This document shows positions 20,832 to 30,829 of a DNA stretch of 64,000 nt, piece after piece. How positions within the stretch are numbered: the first letter of the stretch is position 1; each line of letters starts with the position of its first letter. The stretch is taken from contig CALRQJ020000017.1 of the NCBI GenBank assembly GCA_943370285.1, positions 1 to 64,000 of the forward strand. The letters run 5' to 3'. This DNA is from CALRQJ02 sp943370285. GTDB taxonomy: Bacteria > Bacteroidota > Bacteroidia > Chitinophagales > Chitinophagaceae. The notes beneath the pieces were generated by a model. That model was not told the DNA's origin. It ran no database searches and was given only the letters and a program-made list of their open reading frames with translations. The position numbers were made by a program, and so were the translations under genes.

Positions 20832-22880
20832 ATGAAAGCTTGTTGCTGTTTACTGTTTTGCTTGATAGTTAGGTTTTGCCCGGCACAAGAAGATAGTAGT
20901 GTCAACAGAATAGATTCTTTAGAAAATATTACGGTTACTGCTTTTCGCAGTGATGCCAATTGGCGAACCGTAGCAGCAGCGGTCAATACTTTATCTACTA
21001 CACAATTGCAAAGTGGCAACCCTGTTTCATTGGTTTCGGTGATGAATACTTTACCCGGTGTAAGAATGGAAGAAAGGTCGCCGGCAAGTTATCGGCTTTC
21101 GTTACGGGGAAGTTTACTGCGATCACCTTTTGGGGTACGAAACATTAAAATTTATTGGAACGATATACCACTAACGGATGGTGGTGGCAATACCTACCTC
21201 AATCTTGTTGCCTTATCTCAAATTAGTGCATTAGAAGTTATAAAAGGCCCTGTTGCAAGTATGTATGGTGCCGGAACCGGAGGAATGTTATTGTTACAAT
21301 CTAAAGTTGGTTTTTCAACCATCAAAAAAGAGACATTTAAAGTAGGCATTAATGGAGGATCGTTTGGTTTGCTGTCGCAAGATGCGGCGTGGACAAAACA
21401 AAGGACCAATAGCACCATGCAATTGTTACAAAGCCACCAACAAGGCGATGGGTACCGACAGCAATCTGCATGGCGCAGAGATGCTCTTCAATGGAACAGT
21501 GCCTGGAAATGGCAACAACAGCAATTAGAAGTGCTTAGTTTTTATACCAATTTGTATTACCAAACGCCGGGTGGTATTACCTATAATCAAATGATGCTAA
21601 ATCCGAAATTAGCCCGTCAACCTGCAGGTAGTTTGCCAAGTGCTGTGCAGCAACAAACAGCCATTTATAATGCAACCATTTTTACAGGCATCACCCACAA
21701 ATGGCAACTATCAAAGCTTACCAACTGGCAAACAACCATTAGTGGTAGTAACACAGCATTCAAAAATCCATTCATCACCAACTACGAAAAAAGAAAAGAA
21801 AATAATGTAAGTGGCAGAAGTGTAATAAATGTTCAGCAACACATCAACCAAGTTCAATGGCAATGGACAAGTGGCGTTGAATGGTTACACAATCATTCCA
21901 TCATCAACAACTTTAGCAATAACAGTGGCACAGCAGGAAATGTGTTATTTGCAGATGATGTATTTGCCAATCAGTGGTTTTTGTTTTCGCAATACAAATT
22001 GCAATGGAAACAATTTTCAGCAACGATTGGTGCAAGTATCAATCAACAAGAATATCGGTATCAAAGAACGAGTGATGCAGTGGTACTACCATTCACCACC
22101 ATCAATGGTAAAAAAGCAGTTACACCTAGACTTGCCTTGACAGGAAAATTGTGGAAAGAAGTACAATGGTATGCGGTTGCTGCACAAGGGTTTTCTCCAC
22201 CAACATTAGCCGAAGTAAGACCATCCGCCGGTAATTTCTCAAACAATTTGATAGCAGAAAATGGATGGAATTTGGAAGCCGGAATCAAAGGTTATTTATT
22301 CGAAAAACAACTACTGTTAGATATAGGTGTATATCGATTTGCCTTGAAAGATGCCATTGTAAGAAGAAATGATAGCAACGGGGCAGAGTATTTTATTAAT
22401 GCCGGTGGAACCCAACAAAACGGCATAGAAACAAGATTAGTGTATAAACAAAAACAGGCAACAAAATGGAAAACAAAATACTGGAGTAGTTGGAGTTATC
22501 AACCCTATCGGTTTACCAATTATATACAAGGAACAAACAATTATTCGGGCAATGCATTAACCGGTGTACCTAAACAGATTGTTGCAGCAGGAATAGAATT
22601 CGGCTATCAACAAACTTATATGCATCTTTTCTACAACTATACTGCTGCTATTCCATTGAACGATGCAAACACGGTTGTTGCTGAAGATTATCATTTATTA
22701 CAAATAAAAATTGGACATCATTTTAAGTGGAAGCAATGCCGAATACACACATTTATTTTTGCAGATAATCTATTCAACGAATTATATAGTTTGGGCAATG
22801 ATATTAATGCTGCAGGTAACAGATTTTATAACCCTGCTCCGACAAGTAATTTTACTGTTGGCTTTAATGTGGCTTGGTAA
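20832..22880 (+). CDS. TonB-dependent outer membrane receptor
   Basis: Outer-membrane beta-barrel of 682 residues for energised uptake of an unknown ligand. A signal peptide (MKACCCLLFCLIVRFCPAQ) is followed by a TonB-box-like segment (LENITVTAFR), then the plug domain: VSVMNTLPGVRMEERSPASY, RLSLRGSLLRSPFGVRNIKI, ALEVIKGPVASMYGAGTGG. The rest is a barrel with alternating aromatic strands ending in NFTVGFNVAW, a terminal aromatic residue as expected for BAM-dependent folding. No carboxypeptidase-like N-terminal domain and no SusD partner, so a siderophore/vitamin-type receptor is more likely than a Sus transporter. Confidence 0.92.
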   Translation: MKACCCLLFCLIVRFCPAQEDSSVNRIDSLENITVTAFRSDANWRTVAAAVNTLSTTQLQSGNPVSLVSVMNTLPGVRMEERSPASYRLSLRGSLLRSPFGVRNIKIYWNDIPLTDGGGNTYLNLVALSQISALEVIKGPVASMYGAGTGGMLLLQSKVGFSTIKKETFKVGINGGSFGLLSQDAAWTKQRTNSTMQLLQSHQQGDGYRQQSAWRRDALQWNSAWKWQQQQLEVLSFYTNLYYQTPGGITYNQMMLNPKLARQPAGSLPSAVQQQTAIYNATIFTGITHKWQLSKLTNWQTTISGSNTAFKNPFITNYEKRKENNVSGRSVINVQQHINQVQWQWTSGVEWLHNHSIINNFSNNSGTAGNVLFADDVFANQWFLFSQYKLQWKQFSATIGASINQQEYRYQRTSDAVVLPFTTINGKKAVTPRLALTGKLWKEVQWYAVAAQGFSPPTLAEVRPSAGNFSNNLIAENGWNLEAGIKGYLFEKQLLLDIGVYRFALKDAIVRRNDSNGAEYFINAGGTQQNGIETRLVYKQKQATKWKTKYWSSWSYQPYRFTNYIQGTNNYSGNALTGVPKQIVAAGIEFGYQQTYMHLFYNYTAAIPLNDANTVVAEDYHLLQIKIGHHFKWKQCRIHTFIFADNLFNELYSLGNDINAAGNRFYNPAPTSNFTVGFNVAW

Positions 22881-22881
22881 A

Positions 22882-25800
22882 TTAGCCTTGTTTTTTAAAT
22901 ACTACTTCGGGTTCTTTTTCTTCCGGCTTTGCTGCTACAACAGGCGTCTTTTTTGCTTTCTTTGGCTTTCGATCATCGTACGGCGGACCAAAATCTGTTC
23001 TAAAAGAAATACTGCCGCCGGCTCTGTTTCGTTTACCGGTAGCAACGGTTAAATCAAGGTTGTCTTTATAAAAACCAACCAAACGAACTTTGCCGTTTTT
23101 ATTCAGCAAAAATTCAATTCTTACATTGGGTAAAAACTGAAAACCATTGGCTTGTGCAGCACTTATTTGTGCACTCGATACACTGAAATCAAAATCACTA
23201 CCTAACGATAAAATCACTCTATCATTCAATAAACTTTTTGCAAAACCTAAATTAAACTGTGTACGAACATTAGAGGTTGCGTTATTGAAATTGATGTTTC
23301 CGTCAGTGATACTTGCGTTGTAAAAAGACGAGCTAAAATTGAATTTTAAGGTTGGGTCTTTAAAGATTTTATAGAATAAATCGCTGAAGGTTTTATTCAA
23401 TTGAGCAGTCAATAAACTAGAAATAGTACGTAGACCAATATCGGTACCAATACTGGCAATGGAAGAATTATTGGATGCTCCTTCATAAGGTGCAAAAGAG
23501 TTGAATACTATCAAAAATGTAGCCTGCTTCAATGCTTCGGACTTATCATTTTCTAATCGTTCAATAAACTTTGCAAACGTATAATCAGAACCACCTTTAA
23601 AATCTTCGGGGAATTTGAATTTAAAGTTGATGTCGGGTTGACTTAACTTGCCTCTCATTTCGCCCAGCACATATACATCAGACTTAGTGTTTTTAATTTC
23701 AGAACCAAATTGATCTCCGGCCAAACTACTTAAGCTAATATTTTCTACTTTGTATTGTGCATCAATGTAAATATCGGCGTTGTAAGGATCTCCATTCCAT
23801 TCAATATAGTTACCAACACCTTCTTTTAATTCAAATGGTTTTTTAATAAAAGATTGAAAGTTGAATACATAACTACCTTTACCAATTTCATATCTGCCTC
23901 TCATGGTTAGTGGCTCGTTGGTACCTGCATGAATGCGAAGATTGCCTTCACCTGTTGCTCGTACTACATCGCCTGTTAACTCGTCTAAAATAAGATTCAT
24001 TTGTGCCAGTTTATTGGCTTTCAAATCGAGGTCAACGATTAAATTCAGATTAGATTTTTCATCGGTATTTTCCATTTCTGTTCCATACTGTTTGAATACG
24101 ATGAAATCGGCATCGCCGCTTTCTCTACTATCAGAAGTTGGAATAGAAATATTAGAAGTATCAACAGGCTCACCACTTATCGCCATACGTAAATTATTCT
24201 CCGGACCTTTCAAACTCAATGTTGCTCTACCAATTACTTTTCCGTAAAACTGATTATTGTCTAGCAAACCGGTATTCAACAACAATAATCGACTTGTATT
24301 CACATCAAAATCAAAAGACATGTTTTTGAATCGGCGTTGATACAGTTTTCCTCTTACTAAACCTCTGTTACCCAAAGTATCTTCTATTACAAACTGACCA
24401 AAATCAATCACACCATCATTAAACTCAAATTGTGCAGAATCGATAGTGTAATACACTTGTGTGTATTTGACTTTTAAACCGGCTTGTTTTAATTTTATTT
24501 TTCCCAGTAACTGCGGACTTTCAGGGTCGCCATTAATGCTCAGATTCCCCGTTGCTAATCCTTTAATATCTCCGAATAAGCCCCCCAAGAAACGATTCAA
24601 CAAATTAATTTTGGTGTTAACCAAATTCATGTTGGTAGCTAAAGGACTACCTGTACTGTCTTTGGTATCGTAACTTCCATTTGCAGTAAAATTGTAATTC
24701 TCGTTCGGCGATTTAACAGTAAATCCAACTTTACCTGTAGTAGAACTATAGGCAGCGGTTAAATCTACCACACCAACAGAATCATTGTCTAACCTAAATT
24801 GTTCCGCTTTTAAAATAGCATCAGCATTAAACTTGCCAAAGAAATCTCTTAGGATTACTTGACCCGTAGCCAATCCCTCCATACGAGGTTCTTTGGTTAC
24901 TAAAGGCATAAAATCGCCTAATATGATATTCTTTAATCGAACAATTAAGTTGCTGGTGTTGCCGCCTTCTTCTTCTTCAGTTTCTACTACAATCTCCTGT
25001 TCGCCTTGCGTAAATCGAACGTTTTTAGCATCTACAAAATTTCTTAAAATAATAATTTCACCTTCTTTCTCTAAAGCCCATTTCTTATCGTTAATGACAA
25101 ATGAAGATGGTTTGAAATTTACTCTTACCCCATCTGCTAACGTATATACTTTTGCATTAAAGTCTAATTCGTTTAATGTATTACTAGCTCGGGTTTTAAG
25201 TATAACATCAGATACATCATTGGCAGATGTTACTTCAATTGTTGTATTAGGGAAAGTGGTGCTGTCACTAATCGTAATCAATTCAATATTGCTCGACAAT
25301 TGCAGCTTATCCATGTCGCCTTCGCCTGTAATTTTTGCTGCATTTAATCGATAACCATCGTAGCCAAAATCAGGTACATCAGCAACAAAAGAAAATACAG
25401 TATCAACCGTACTCACTCTACCGGTGATTAAGGAATAATTTAAGCCGGATAAGCGTTTATCTGTTACCCTTAAGTAATCTGATACATCATCCGTTTTGAT
25501 TATAAATTCAAAATTTTGATTCTTAGGTGTTGTTTTTGGTGCTTTGATATAAGATGGATAATACCTACTTAAAAATGCTTGAAAACTATTGGGCAAATCC
25601 AACAAGGTAAATTCACCAGATACTTCTGCATTCAGATTGTTACTCTGTGCAGTTAATATTTTTTTATTGTTTTCAAACCTTGATTGAACACTTAATGAAT
25701 CAAAATTCAACTTAACACCATCATGCAATAAAACCGCATTAAATATTTTGGCTGAGCCCAAGAATTCATCAATGTTTTTACCACTAAAGTCAAGGTCAAA

Positions 25801-27663
25801 TAAACCACTCAATTGAAATTGATCGTTGCTAAAATTGAGTTTACGAAAATTGCTGCTACCTATATCGCCCAACACATTAAACTTGGGCTGCTCGTTACGC
25901 AAGTCTATACGAAGCGAAGATGTGAGATTGATATTTGGATCGTCAATTTCTAGATTGCCTTCGTATTGTTGTCGTTGAAAAGTACCATCAGATTTTACAT
26001 TGGTGTAAGAATAATTATTAAAATCTAGTCTACTAAACTCACCATTGATGGTGGTTTTAAGTGTATTTAACGAAAAGCCGCTGCCTTTTACTTTGCCATC
26101 AAAACTTACAAGCCCTAAAGCACCTTCGTTTAAAAAGTTACCCAAGTTAAATTGGCGGGTAACTAATCTTCCACTGTAAACAGCAGCGCCTTTTGCCGGC
26201 AATTGTAAAGCTAAGTTGGTAGAAAATCCACCAAGCCCTGTGCTAAAAACACCATCGGTTACAAACTTGCGAATGGTGCCTTTAAAATTTCCTTTGTATT
26301 GAATATTACCCAAGCTTACTAAATCGGGTGTTGTAATGGTTTTTATAATAGGTGCAAAAGAAACAGCATCGGTGTAAGAGGTTTGAAGGTTACGACTAGT
26401 GAAATTGATCACCGTAGTTTCCATATCAGGCAAACCCTTCATGGCAATATCGCCATTTAAAAAAGAATTGGTTCCTGTGCTCAATAGTAAGTTGGTAATT
26501 TTAAAATCTGCCACCGTTCCTTTGGCCTTTCCGCTTAGCGTAGCTTCCCGCCGCATGTCTTTTAGTTGCGGCGCAAAAAAGGCAATATCATCACTGTGAA
26601 TACGGCTGTTTTTAAAATCAATATCCATCACCACTTTATCAATGTACACCAACATATCTTCATTAAAGTCGGTGAATTGCATAGCGTAATAATCTCTAAT
26701 TCGACTTTTAGGCGTTTGAATATCTACATTCTTAAACTCCATGATGTATGGCGTTAGCCGAAAATTGGCTTTCAGCTTTTTGACTTCAAAACCGCTTCGC
26801 TCTTTTGTAGCAATAGCAACTTTGGCAAGAATGGTATCTTTAACGAAAGTAAAATTGGTAATACTGCCATTTATTTTTTGAAAGTTGAGGTGCTGGCCAT
26901 CAAAATGGGTATATACAGCTCTTTCTGTAGCTACATCATTTAAGAAAGAACCATTTTTTATGCTGATGCTATCTACCTTAATCGAAATATCGGCTTCATT
27001 AAAATACATTTCGCCAGGCAATCGTTGCTTACGCTTCTTTTTGGGTCGCTTAGGCCTAATGCCATCAAAGTCGTATGCTGCATATACCGGCTTGTCTAAT
27101 TCAAGACTATTGATATGAAATAAGCCGGAGTCTAAATCTATTTTCTTGGCATCAACTTGTAAACTTGCTACACTAATATCCATTTTAGCACCAATCCATA
27201 AATCGTTGGATACATAATGCACATTTTTGAAATCGAGTTTTTGTAAGTCTAACTGAATGATGTTTTTGTTGGATTTACTGGTTGGCTTTTTGTTGGTAGA
27301 GGGCTTTCCGCTGAAATAATCAAGCAAAAACTGGTGATTCCAAACAGAATCTTTGCGGTATTGACGGATGTATGCATCTTCTAATCCAATATACTTCAGT
27401 TCAATTCGGTCTTTAAAAAAGAACCAATCGGTAACCCTAACTTTAAATTTACCGGCATACAACAGGGTATCTTTTTGAGCATCTCTTACCAATATGCCTT
27501 CAAAATTGAACCGATTAAAGAATGAGAAACTTACATTTTTGATAGAAACTTCGGTATTGAGGTCTTTAGACAATCGGGCTGTAGCTTTTGCGGCTAGCCA
27601 ATTTTGCATGGTTTCGGTTTGCAATAACAGCCATAGCAGCAGCAGCAACCCAAAAAATGCCAA
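22882..27663 (-). CDS. tamB: translocation/assembly module TamB
   Basis: Very long periplasm-spanning protein of about 1593 residues, thought to form a lipid-conducting or assembly bridge between inner and outer membrane. An N-terminal membrane anchor (LAFFGLLLLLWLLLQTETM) is followed by AsmA-like beta repeats and a C-terminal DUF490/TamB domain (GRYEIGKGSYVFNFQ, VYVLGEMRGKLSQPDINFKF). The listed start is TTG. Reading in frame further upstream gives a plausible basic cytoplasmic start (LKKALKISGKILLA) back to a stop, but with no ATG or GTG. The true start may be a rare codon: CTG at 27699 or ATT at 27705. It is convergent with the receptor gene. Confidence 0.9.
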   Translation of the reverse strand: MAFFGLLLLLWLLLQTETMQNWLAAKATARLSKDLNTEVSIKNVSFSFFNRFNFEGILVRDAQKDTLLYAGKFKVRVTDWFFFKDRIELKYIGLEDAYIRQYRKDSVWNHQFLLDYFSGKPSTNKKPTSKSNKNIIQLDLQKLDFKNVHYVSNDLWIGAKMDISVASLQVDAKKIDLDSGLFHINSLELDKPVYAAYDFDGIRPKRPKKKRKQRLPGEMYFNEADISIKVDSISIKNGSFLNDVATERAVYTHFDGQHLNFQKINGSITNFTFVKDTILAKVAIATKERSGFEVKKLKANFRLTPYIMEFKNVDIQTPKSRIRDYYAMQFTDFNEDMLVYIDKVVMDIDFKNSRIHSDDIAFFAPQLKDMRREATLSGKAKGTVADFKITNLLLSTGTNSFLNGDIAMKGLPDMETTVINFTSRNLQTSYTDAVSFAPIIKTITTPDLVSLGNIQYKGNFKGTIRKFVTDGVFSTGLGGFSTNLALQLPAKGAAVYSGRLVTRQFNLGNFLNEGALGLVSFDGKVKGSGFSLNTLKTTINGEFSRLDFNNYSYTNVKSDGTFQRQQYEGNLEIDDPNINLTSSLRIDLRNEQPKFNVLGDIGSSNFRKLNFSNDQFQLSGLFDLDFSGKNIDEFLGSAKIFNAVLLHDGVKLNFDSLSVQSRFENNKKILTAQSNNLNAEVSGEFTLLDLPNSFQAFLSRYYPSYIKAPKTTPKNQNFEFIIKTDDVSDYLRVTDKRLSGLNYSLITGRVSTVDTVFSFVADVPDFGYDGYRLNAAKITGEGDMDKLQLSSNIELITISDSTTFPNTTIEVTSANDVSDVILKTRASNTLNELDFNAKVYTLADGVRVNFKPSSFVINDKKWALEKEGEIIILRNFVDAKNVRFTQGEQEIVVETEEEEGGNTSNLIVRLKNIILGDFMPLVTKEPRMEGLATGQVILRDFFGKFNADAILKAEQFRLDNDSVGVVDLTAAYSSTTGKVGFTVKSPNENYNFTANGSYDTKDSTGSPLATNMNLVNTKINLLNRFLGGLFGDIKGLATGNLSINGDPESPQLLGKIKLKQAGLKVKYTQVYYTIDSAQFEFNDGVIDFGQFVIEDTLGNRGLVRGKLYQRRFKNMSFDFDVNTSRLLLLNTGLLDNNQFYGKVIGRATLSLKGPENNLRMAISGEPVDTSNISIPTSDSRESGDADFIVFKQYGTEMENTDEKSNLNLIVDLDLKANKLAQMNLILDELTGDVVRATGEGNLRIHAGTNEPLTMRGRYEIGKGSYVFNFQSFIKKPFELKEGVGNYIEWNGDPYNADIYIDAQYKVENISLSSLAGDQFGSEIKNTKSDVYVLGEMRGKLSQPDINFKFKFPEDFKGGSDYTFAKFIERLENDKSEALKQATFLIVFNSFAPYEGASNNSSIASIGTDIGLRTISSLLTAQLNKTFSDLFYKIFKDPTLKFNFSSSFYNASITDGNINFNNATSNVRTQFNLGFAKSLLNDRVILSLGSDFDFSVSSAQISAAQANGFQFLPNVRIEFLLNKNGKVRLVGFYKDNLDLTVATGKRNRAGGSISFRTDFGPPYDDRKPKKAKKTPVVAAKPEEKEPEVVFKKQG

Positions 27664-27824
27664 TAGTATTTTGCCCGATATTTTTAAAGCCTTTTTCAGT
27701 GAAATGCGATTTATGTGGTAAAAATAGCCAATCGCTAGTTATAGGCAAATACAATACCAAGCTTGAAATTCTTTTTTGGGGTTTTAGTAACAGCTGATGG
27801 ATTAAAGTTGAATGGCATATCATT

Positions 27825-27860
27825 AAAAAAGCTCCTCGAAGTGTATTCGAGAAGCTTTTT
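27825..27860 (-). terminator. terminator after tRNA-Leu(GAG)
   Basis: On the minus strand AAAAAGCTTCTCGAA / TTCGAGGAGCTTTTTT forms a stem-loop ending in a T-run, immediately past the tRNA 3' end. Confidence 0.8.
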
Positions 27861-27861
27861 G

Positions 27862-27945
27862 TGCGGCGGAGCAGATTCGAACTGCCATGCTTTTTACGGC
27901 GCTACCACCTCAAAGTAGTGCGTCTACCAATTTCGCCACCGCCGC
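27862..27945 (-). tRNA. tRNA-Leu, anticodon GAG
   Basis: 84 nt on the minus strand. Acceptor stem GCGGCGG / CCGCCGC with discriminator A, anticodon stem CTACT / GGTAG around loop TTGAGGT (anticodon GAG), a long variable arm typical of Leu, and T-loop GTTCGAATC. CCA is not encoded. Confidence 0.95.
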
Positions 27946-27976
27946 ATTGCGGGCTGCAAATGTAAGGTGGTTTTGC

Positions 27977-29131
27977 TTATTTTTTTAAGATTATCCTAAA
28001 GGTTGTGCCCTTGCCTAACTCCGAATGTTTGACAAATATTTCGCCTTTATGGTACTGCTCAATAATGCGTTTGGTAAGCGTTAAGCCAAGGCCCCATCCT
28101 CGTTTTTTTGTCGTAAAACCCGGCTTAAACACATTGGCAATATTTTTCTTACTAATGCCTTTTCCGGTATCGGTTACATCGATGATAATTCGGGCAGTTT
28201 CATCTTTTAAGTATACCGTTATGGCACCCTTGCCTTCAATTGCATCTAAAGCATTTTTTAATAGATTTTCTATTACCCAATCAAATAACGGTGGCGAAAC
28301 CAAAGCCATCATATCGGCATCGCCATCAATCGTTAAATTAAAGTTGACCTTGCCGCTAGCTCTTTTGCGGATATAATCCATCATCGCCGTAACCTGCTGC
28401 GGTAAATTACATTCTTCTAACTGTGGTATGCTACCAATTTTACCAAAACGATCGGTGATTAATTTTAACCGATGTACATCTTTCTCCATCTCCGGCAACA
28501 TTGCCTCCACTCCTTTTACATCTTTCAAAATTTCCATCCATCCTTCTAAACTACTCACAGGTGTACCTAACTGATGTGCTGTTTCTTTGGCCATACCGGC
28601 CCAAACCTGGTTTTGGGTACTACGATAATTGGTGCGTTGGGCTACTATGGCTATCGTAATAAACAAAGCCACAATCACCAATTGAATGATGGGGTAATAA
28701 CGCACTTCTTTTTGAATCTTACTTTCACCGTAGTAATACCGATTGGCGATGTAGGGCGAATCGCTGATGACCAACTCAATAGGTTGATGCAATTGCTTAA
28801 ACTGTGTCAATAGTTGCGCCAAATATTGAGGATCTGACTTAACTTGAATAGAATCGATGTTGATGTAATTGTTGGTGATACTATCTTTTTCGTTGGTTTC
28901 AATAATGGGTATATCATCATTTTCGGTAGAAATCTTAGAGGCCAAATTCAAACTTGCTTGATCAGTGGCATTCATAATAGTGCGTTGAGCTTCTACCCAA
29001 GCTTCTACTTTTTGTTTTTCTTCGGCACCAATTTTTTTACTGAGGTAATTACTGTACGCTATGGTTCCGCTTACAATTACTATTGCAATTAGGGTTAAAA
29101 CGCCACGCCAATTAAGCCACTGCTGAATCAT
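27977..29131 (-). CDS. membrane sensor histidine kinase
   Basis: Two-component sensor of 384 residues. One membrane segment near the N-terminus (GVLTLIAIVIVSGTIAYSN), a periplasmic region of about 110 residues, and a second membrane segment (YYPIIQLVIVALFITIAIVA). The phosphoacceptor region is AKETAHQLGTPVSSLEGW, with His in the H-box; the N-box is VIENLLKNALDAIEG, the G1 box DVTDTGKGISKKNI and the G2 box KRGWGLGLTLTKRI. No response regulator gene lies next to it, so it is an orphan kinase and the signal is unknown. Confidence 0.93.
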   Translation of the reverse strand: MIQQWLNWRGVLTLIAIVIVSGTIAYSNYLSKKIGAEEKQKVEAWVEAQRTIMNATDQASLNLASKISTENDDIPIIETNEKDSITNNYINIDSIQVKSDPQYLAQLLTQFKQLHQPIELVISDSPYIANRYYYGESKIQKEVRYYPIIQLVIVALFITIAIVAQRTNYRSTQNQVWAGMAKETAHQLGTPVSSLEGWMEILKDVKGVEAMLPEMEKDVHRLKLITDRFGKIGSIPQLEECNLPQQVTAMMDYIRKRASGKVNFNLTIDGDADMMALVSPPLFDWVIENLLKNALDAIEGKGAITVYLKDETARIIIDVTDTGKGISKKNIANVFKPGFTTKKRGWGLGLTLTKRIIEQYHKGEIFVKHSELGKGTTFRIILKK

Positions 29132-29172
29132 GCACTAAAAATAGAAAAGGTTTCTGTTATTTTTGTTGCCTT

Positions 29173-30201
29173 ATGCATAACAGTCCACTTGTTGCAGTAG
29201 TTATCCTCAATTACAACGGCAGGCATCACTTGTCTAATTTTCTTCCGTCGGTGGTATCGGCAACCTATGCCAATCAACACATCATTGTGGCGGATAATGC
29301 ATCAAGCGATGATTCGGTGGAGTGGCTGCAAGCAAATTATCCAACCATTACTGTAATTCAGTTATCGCAAAATTTCGGCTTTGCCAAAGGCTATAACGAA
29401 GCACTAAAACAGGTAAAAGCTGATTATTATGTACTGTTGAATTCAGATGTTGAAGTTACACCAAACTGGATTGAGCCGATTGTGGATTTGTTTTTGTCTG
29501 ATGATTCCATTGCTGCTTGTCAGCCCAAATTATTGGCGTATCACCAAAAAGATAGTTTTGAATATGCCGGGGCCTCAGGCGGATGGATAGACAGTTTGGG
29601 TTATCCTTTTAGCCGTGGGCGGATTTTTGAAGTGTGTGAAAAAGACCTTGGGCAGTACAATACCACACAACCCATTTTTTGGGCTTCGGGTGCAGCATTG
29701 TTCATTAAGGCCTTTGCTTATCATGAAATGAATGGTTTAGATGAATACTTTTTTGCTCATCAAGAAGAAATTGACCTTTGTTGGAGACTTCAATTAGCCG
29801 GGTATAAAGTGATGGCTTGTCCGGCAGCAGTTGTTTACCATGTTGGGGGTGGCACATTACCAATAGGCGAAAGAAAGATTTACCTCAACTTTAGAAATAA
29901 CCTGATTATGCTTTGGAAAAATTTAACTGCTGTACAAAAATGGAGGGTATTTCCATTGCGATTGGCATTAGACTGCGTGGCTTTGGGGAAAAACTTGTTA
30001 GGTGGGTCAATGGCGTCGGTAAGAGGGATCCTAAAAGCTTATGGCAGTTTTTTGGGTTGGTTGATGACCAAGCAATCTCGACAATGGTATCCTAAAAATA
30101 AGGCTGCAAAACCAGCAGGTGTCTACCATGGATGGATAGTGGTGGACTATTTTTTAAGGCATAAAAAAACCTTTTCTGAAATTATTGGCGAAGAAAATTG
30201 A
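29173..30201 (+). CDS. glycosyltransferase family 2
   Basis: Cytoplasmic, membrane-associated inverting glycosyltransferase of 342 residues. GT-A fold motifs: VAVVILNYNGRHHLSNFLPS at the start, IIVADNASSDDSVEWLQ, GFAKGYNEAL, and the DXD-type metal site in LLNSDVEVTP. EEIDLCWRLQLAGYKVMACP is typical of the rhamnosyl/WbbL-like group. It starts 41 bp from the divergent histidine kinase. The sugar and acceptor are unknown. Confidence 0.92.
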   Translation: MHNSPLVAVVILNYNGRHHLSNFLPSVVSATYANQHIIVADNASSDDSVEWLQANYPTITVIQLSQNFGFAKGYNEALKQVKADYYVLLNSDVEVTPNWIEPIVDLFLSDDSIAACQPKLLAYHQKDSFEYAGASGGWIDSLGYPFSRGRIFEVCEKDLGQYNTTQPIFWASGAALFIKAFAYHEMNGLDEYFFAHQEEIDLCWRLQLAGYKVMACPAAVVYHVGGGTLPIGERKIYLNFRNNLIMLWKNLTAVQKWRVFPLRLALDCVALGKNLLGGSMASVRGILKAYGSFLGWLMTKQSRQWYPKNKAAKPAGVYHGWIVVDYFLRHKKTFSEIIGEEN

Positions 30202-30245
30202 TTTTTAAGATTTACCACTATTTTTGCAACGCAAACAAACTAACC

Positions 30246-30449
30246 ATGTCACAAGAAGTAAATACAAACGAACATAAAGATTTCACTCGCAATTGGGTAA
30301 CCTCTTCTAGGTTTTTATTTTATACGCAAATTTTTTGCATCATGGCTTTTATCTTGGGTGGTTGTTTTCAACTATACAAGAGCCGTTATAAAGGTGCTCC
30401 AACAGTAGAAGTACCTGAAAACACTTTGTACACTCCTAAGTACAAATAA
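30246..30449 (+). CDS. small single-pass membrane protein, unknown
   Basis: 67 residues starting at ATG 30246; an upstream in-frame start 16 codons earlier is less likely because it overlaps the glycosyltransferase. A polar N-terminus (MSQEVNTNEHKDFTRNW) is followed by one hydrophobic segment (FLFYTQIFCIMAFILGG) and a short basic tail. I recognise no family. It is 44 bp downstream of the GT2 gene and may share its transcript. Confidence 0.65.
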   Translation: MSQEVNTNEHKDFTRNWVTSSRFLFYTQIFCIMAFILGGCFQLYKSRYKGAPTVEVPENTLYTPKYK

Positions 30450-30467
30450 AAATTTTTGAATAAAAAT

Positions 30468-30497
30468 TTTGTAGAGAACTTGAGAGTACTAAATTTG
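30468..30497 (+). promoter_or_regulatory. probable tRNA operon promoter
   Basis: TTTG (30468-30471), 18-bp spacer, TAAATTTG (30490-30497), matching the Bacteroidota consensus. It lies about 125 bp upstream of tRNA-Gly and reads towards both tRNAs. Confidence 0.55.
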
Positions 30498-30621
30498 CAC
30501 TCCCAAATCACAAACAAGTTCTTTAAATGACGGTAATAGGAAAACCTACGGTGAAGGTTTGAAAAAAGCAGATTTTTAGGATGAACCCGAAAAAACCCGT
30601 CAATAGTTCTTAATAGTACAA

Positions 30622-30694
<73 letters not shown>

Positions 30695-30743
30695 CCAAAG
30701 AATATCCCGTTAGCCGTTGGCCGATGGGATTTTTTTTAGTGTT

Positions 30744-30829
30744 GCCCCGGTGGTGGAACTGGTAGACACGCAGGACTTAAAATCCTGTGACCCGCAACGG
30801 TCGTACGGGTTCGATTCCCGTCTGGGGCA
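30744..30829 (+). tRNA. tRNA-Leu, anticodon TAA; integration target
   Basis: 86 nt. Acceptor GCCCCGG / CTGGGGC, anticodon loop CTTAAAA (anticodon TAA), long variable arm, T-arm CGGGTTCGATTCCCG. Its 3' half also encodes, on the minus strand, the last 17 residues of the neighbouring serine recombinase frame, so the element entered at or next to this gene. Confidence 0.97.

Noticed and set aside
20832..22880. Receptor as SusC of a polysaccharide utilisation locus
   Set aside because: No SusD gene follows and the N-terminal carboxypeptidase-like domain is missing.
24893..25354. 153-residue plus-strand frame
   Set aside because: Antisense shadow of tamB; no start context or motif.
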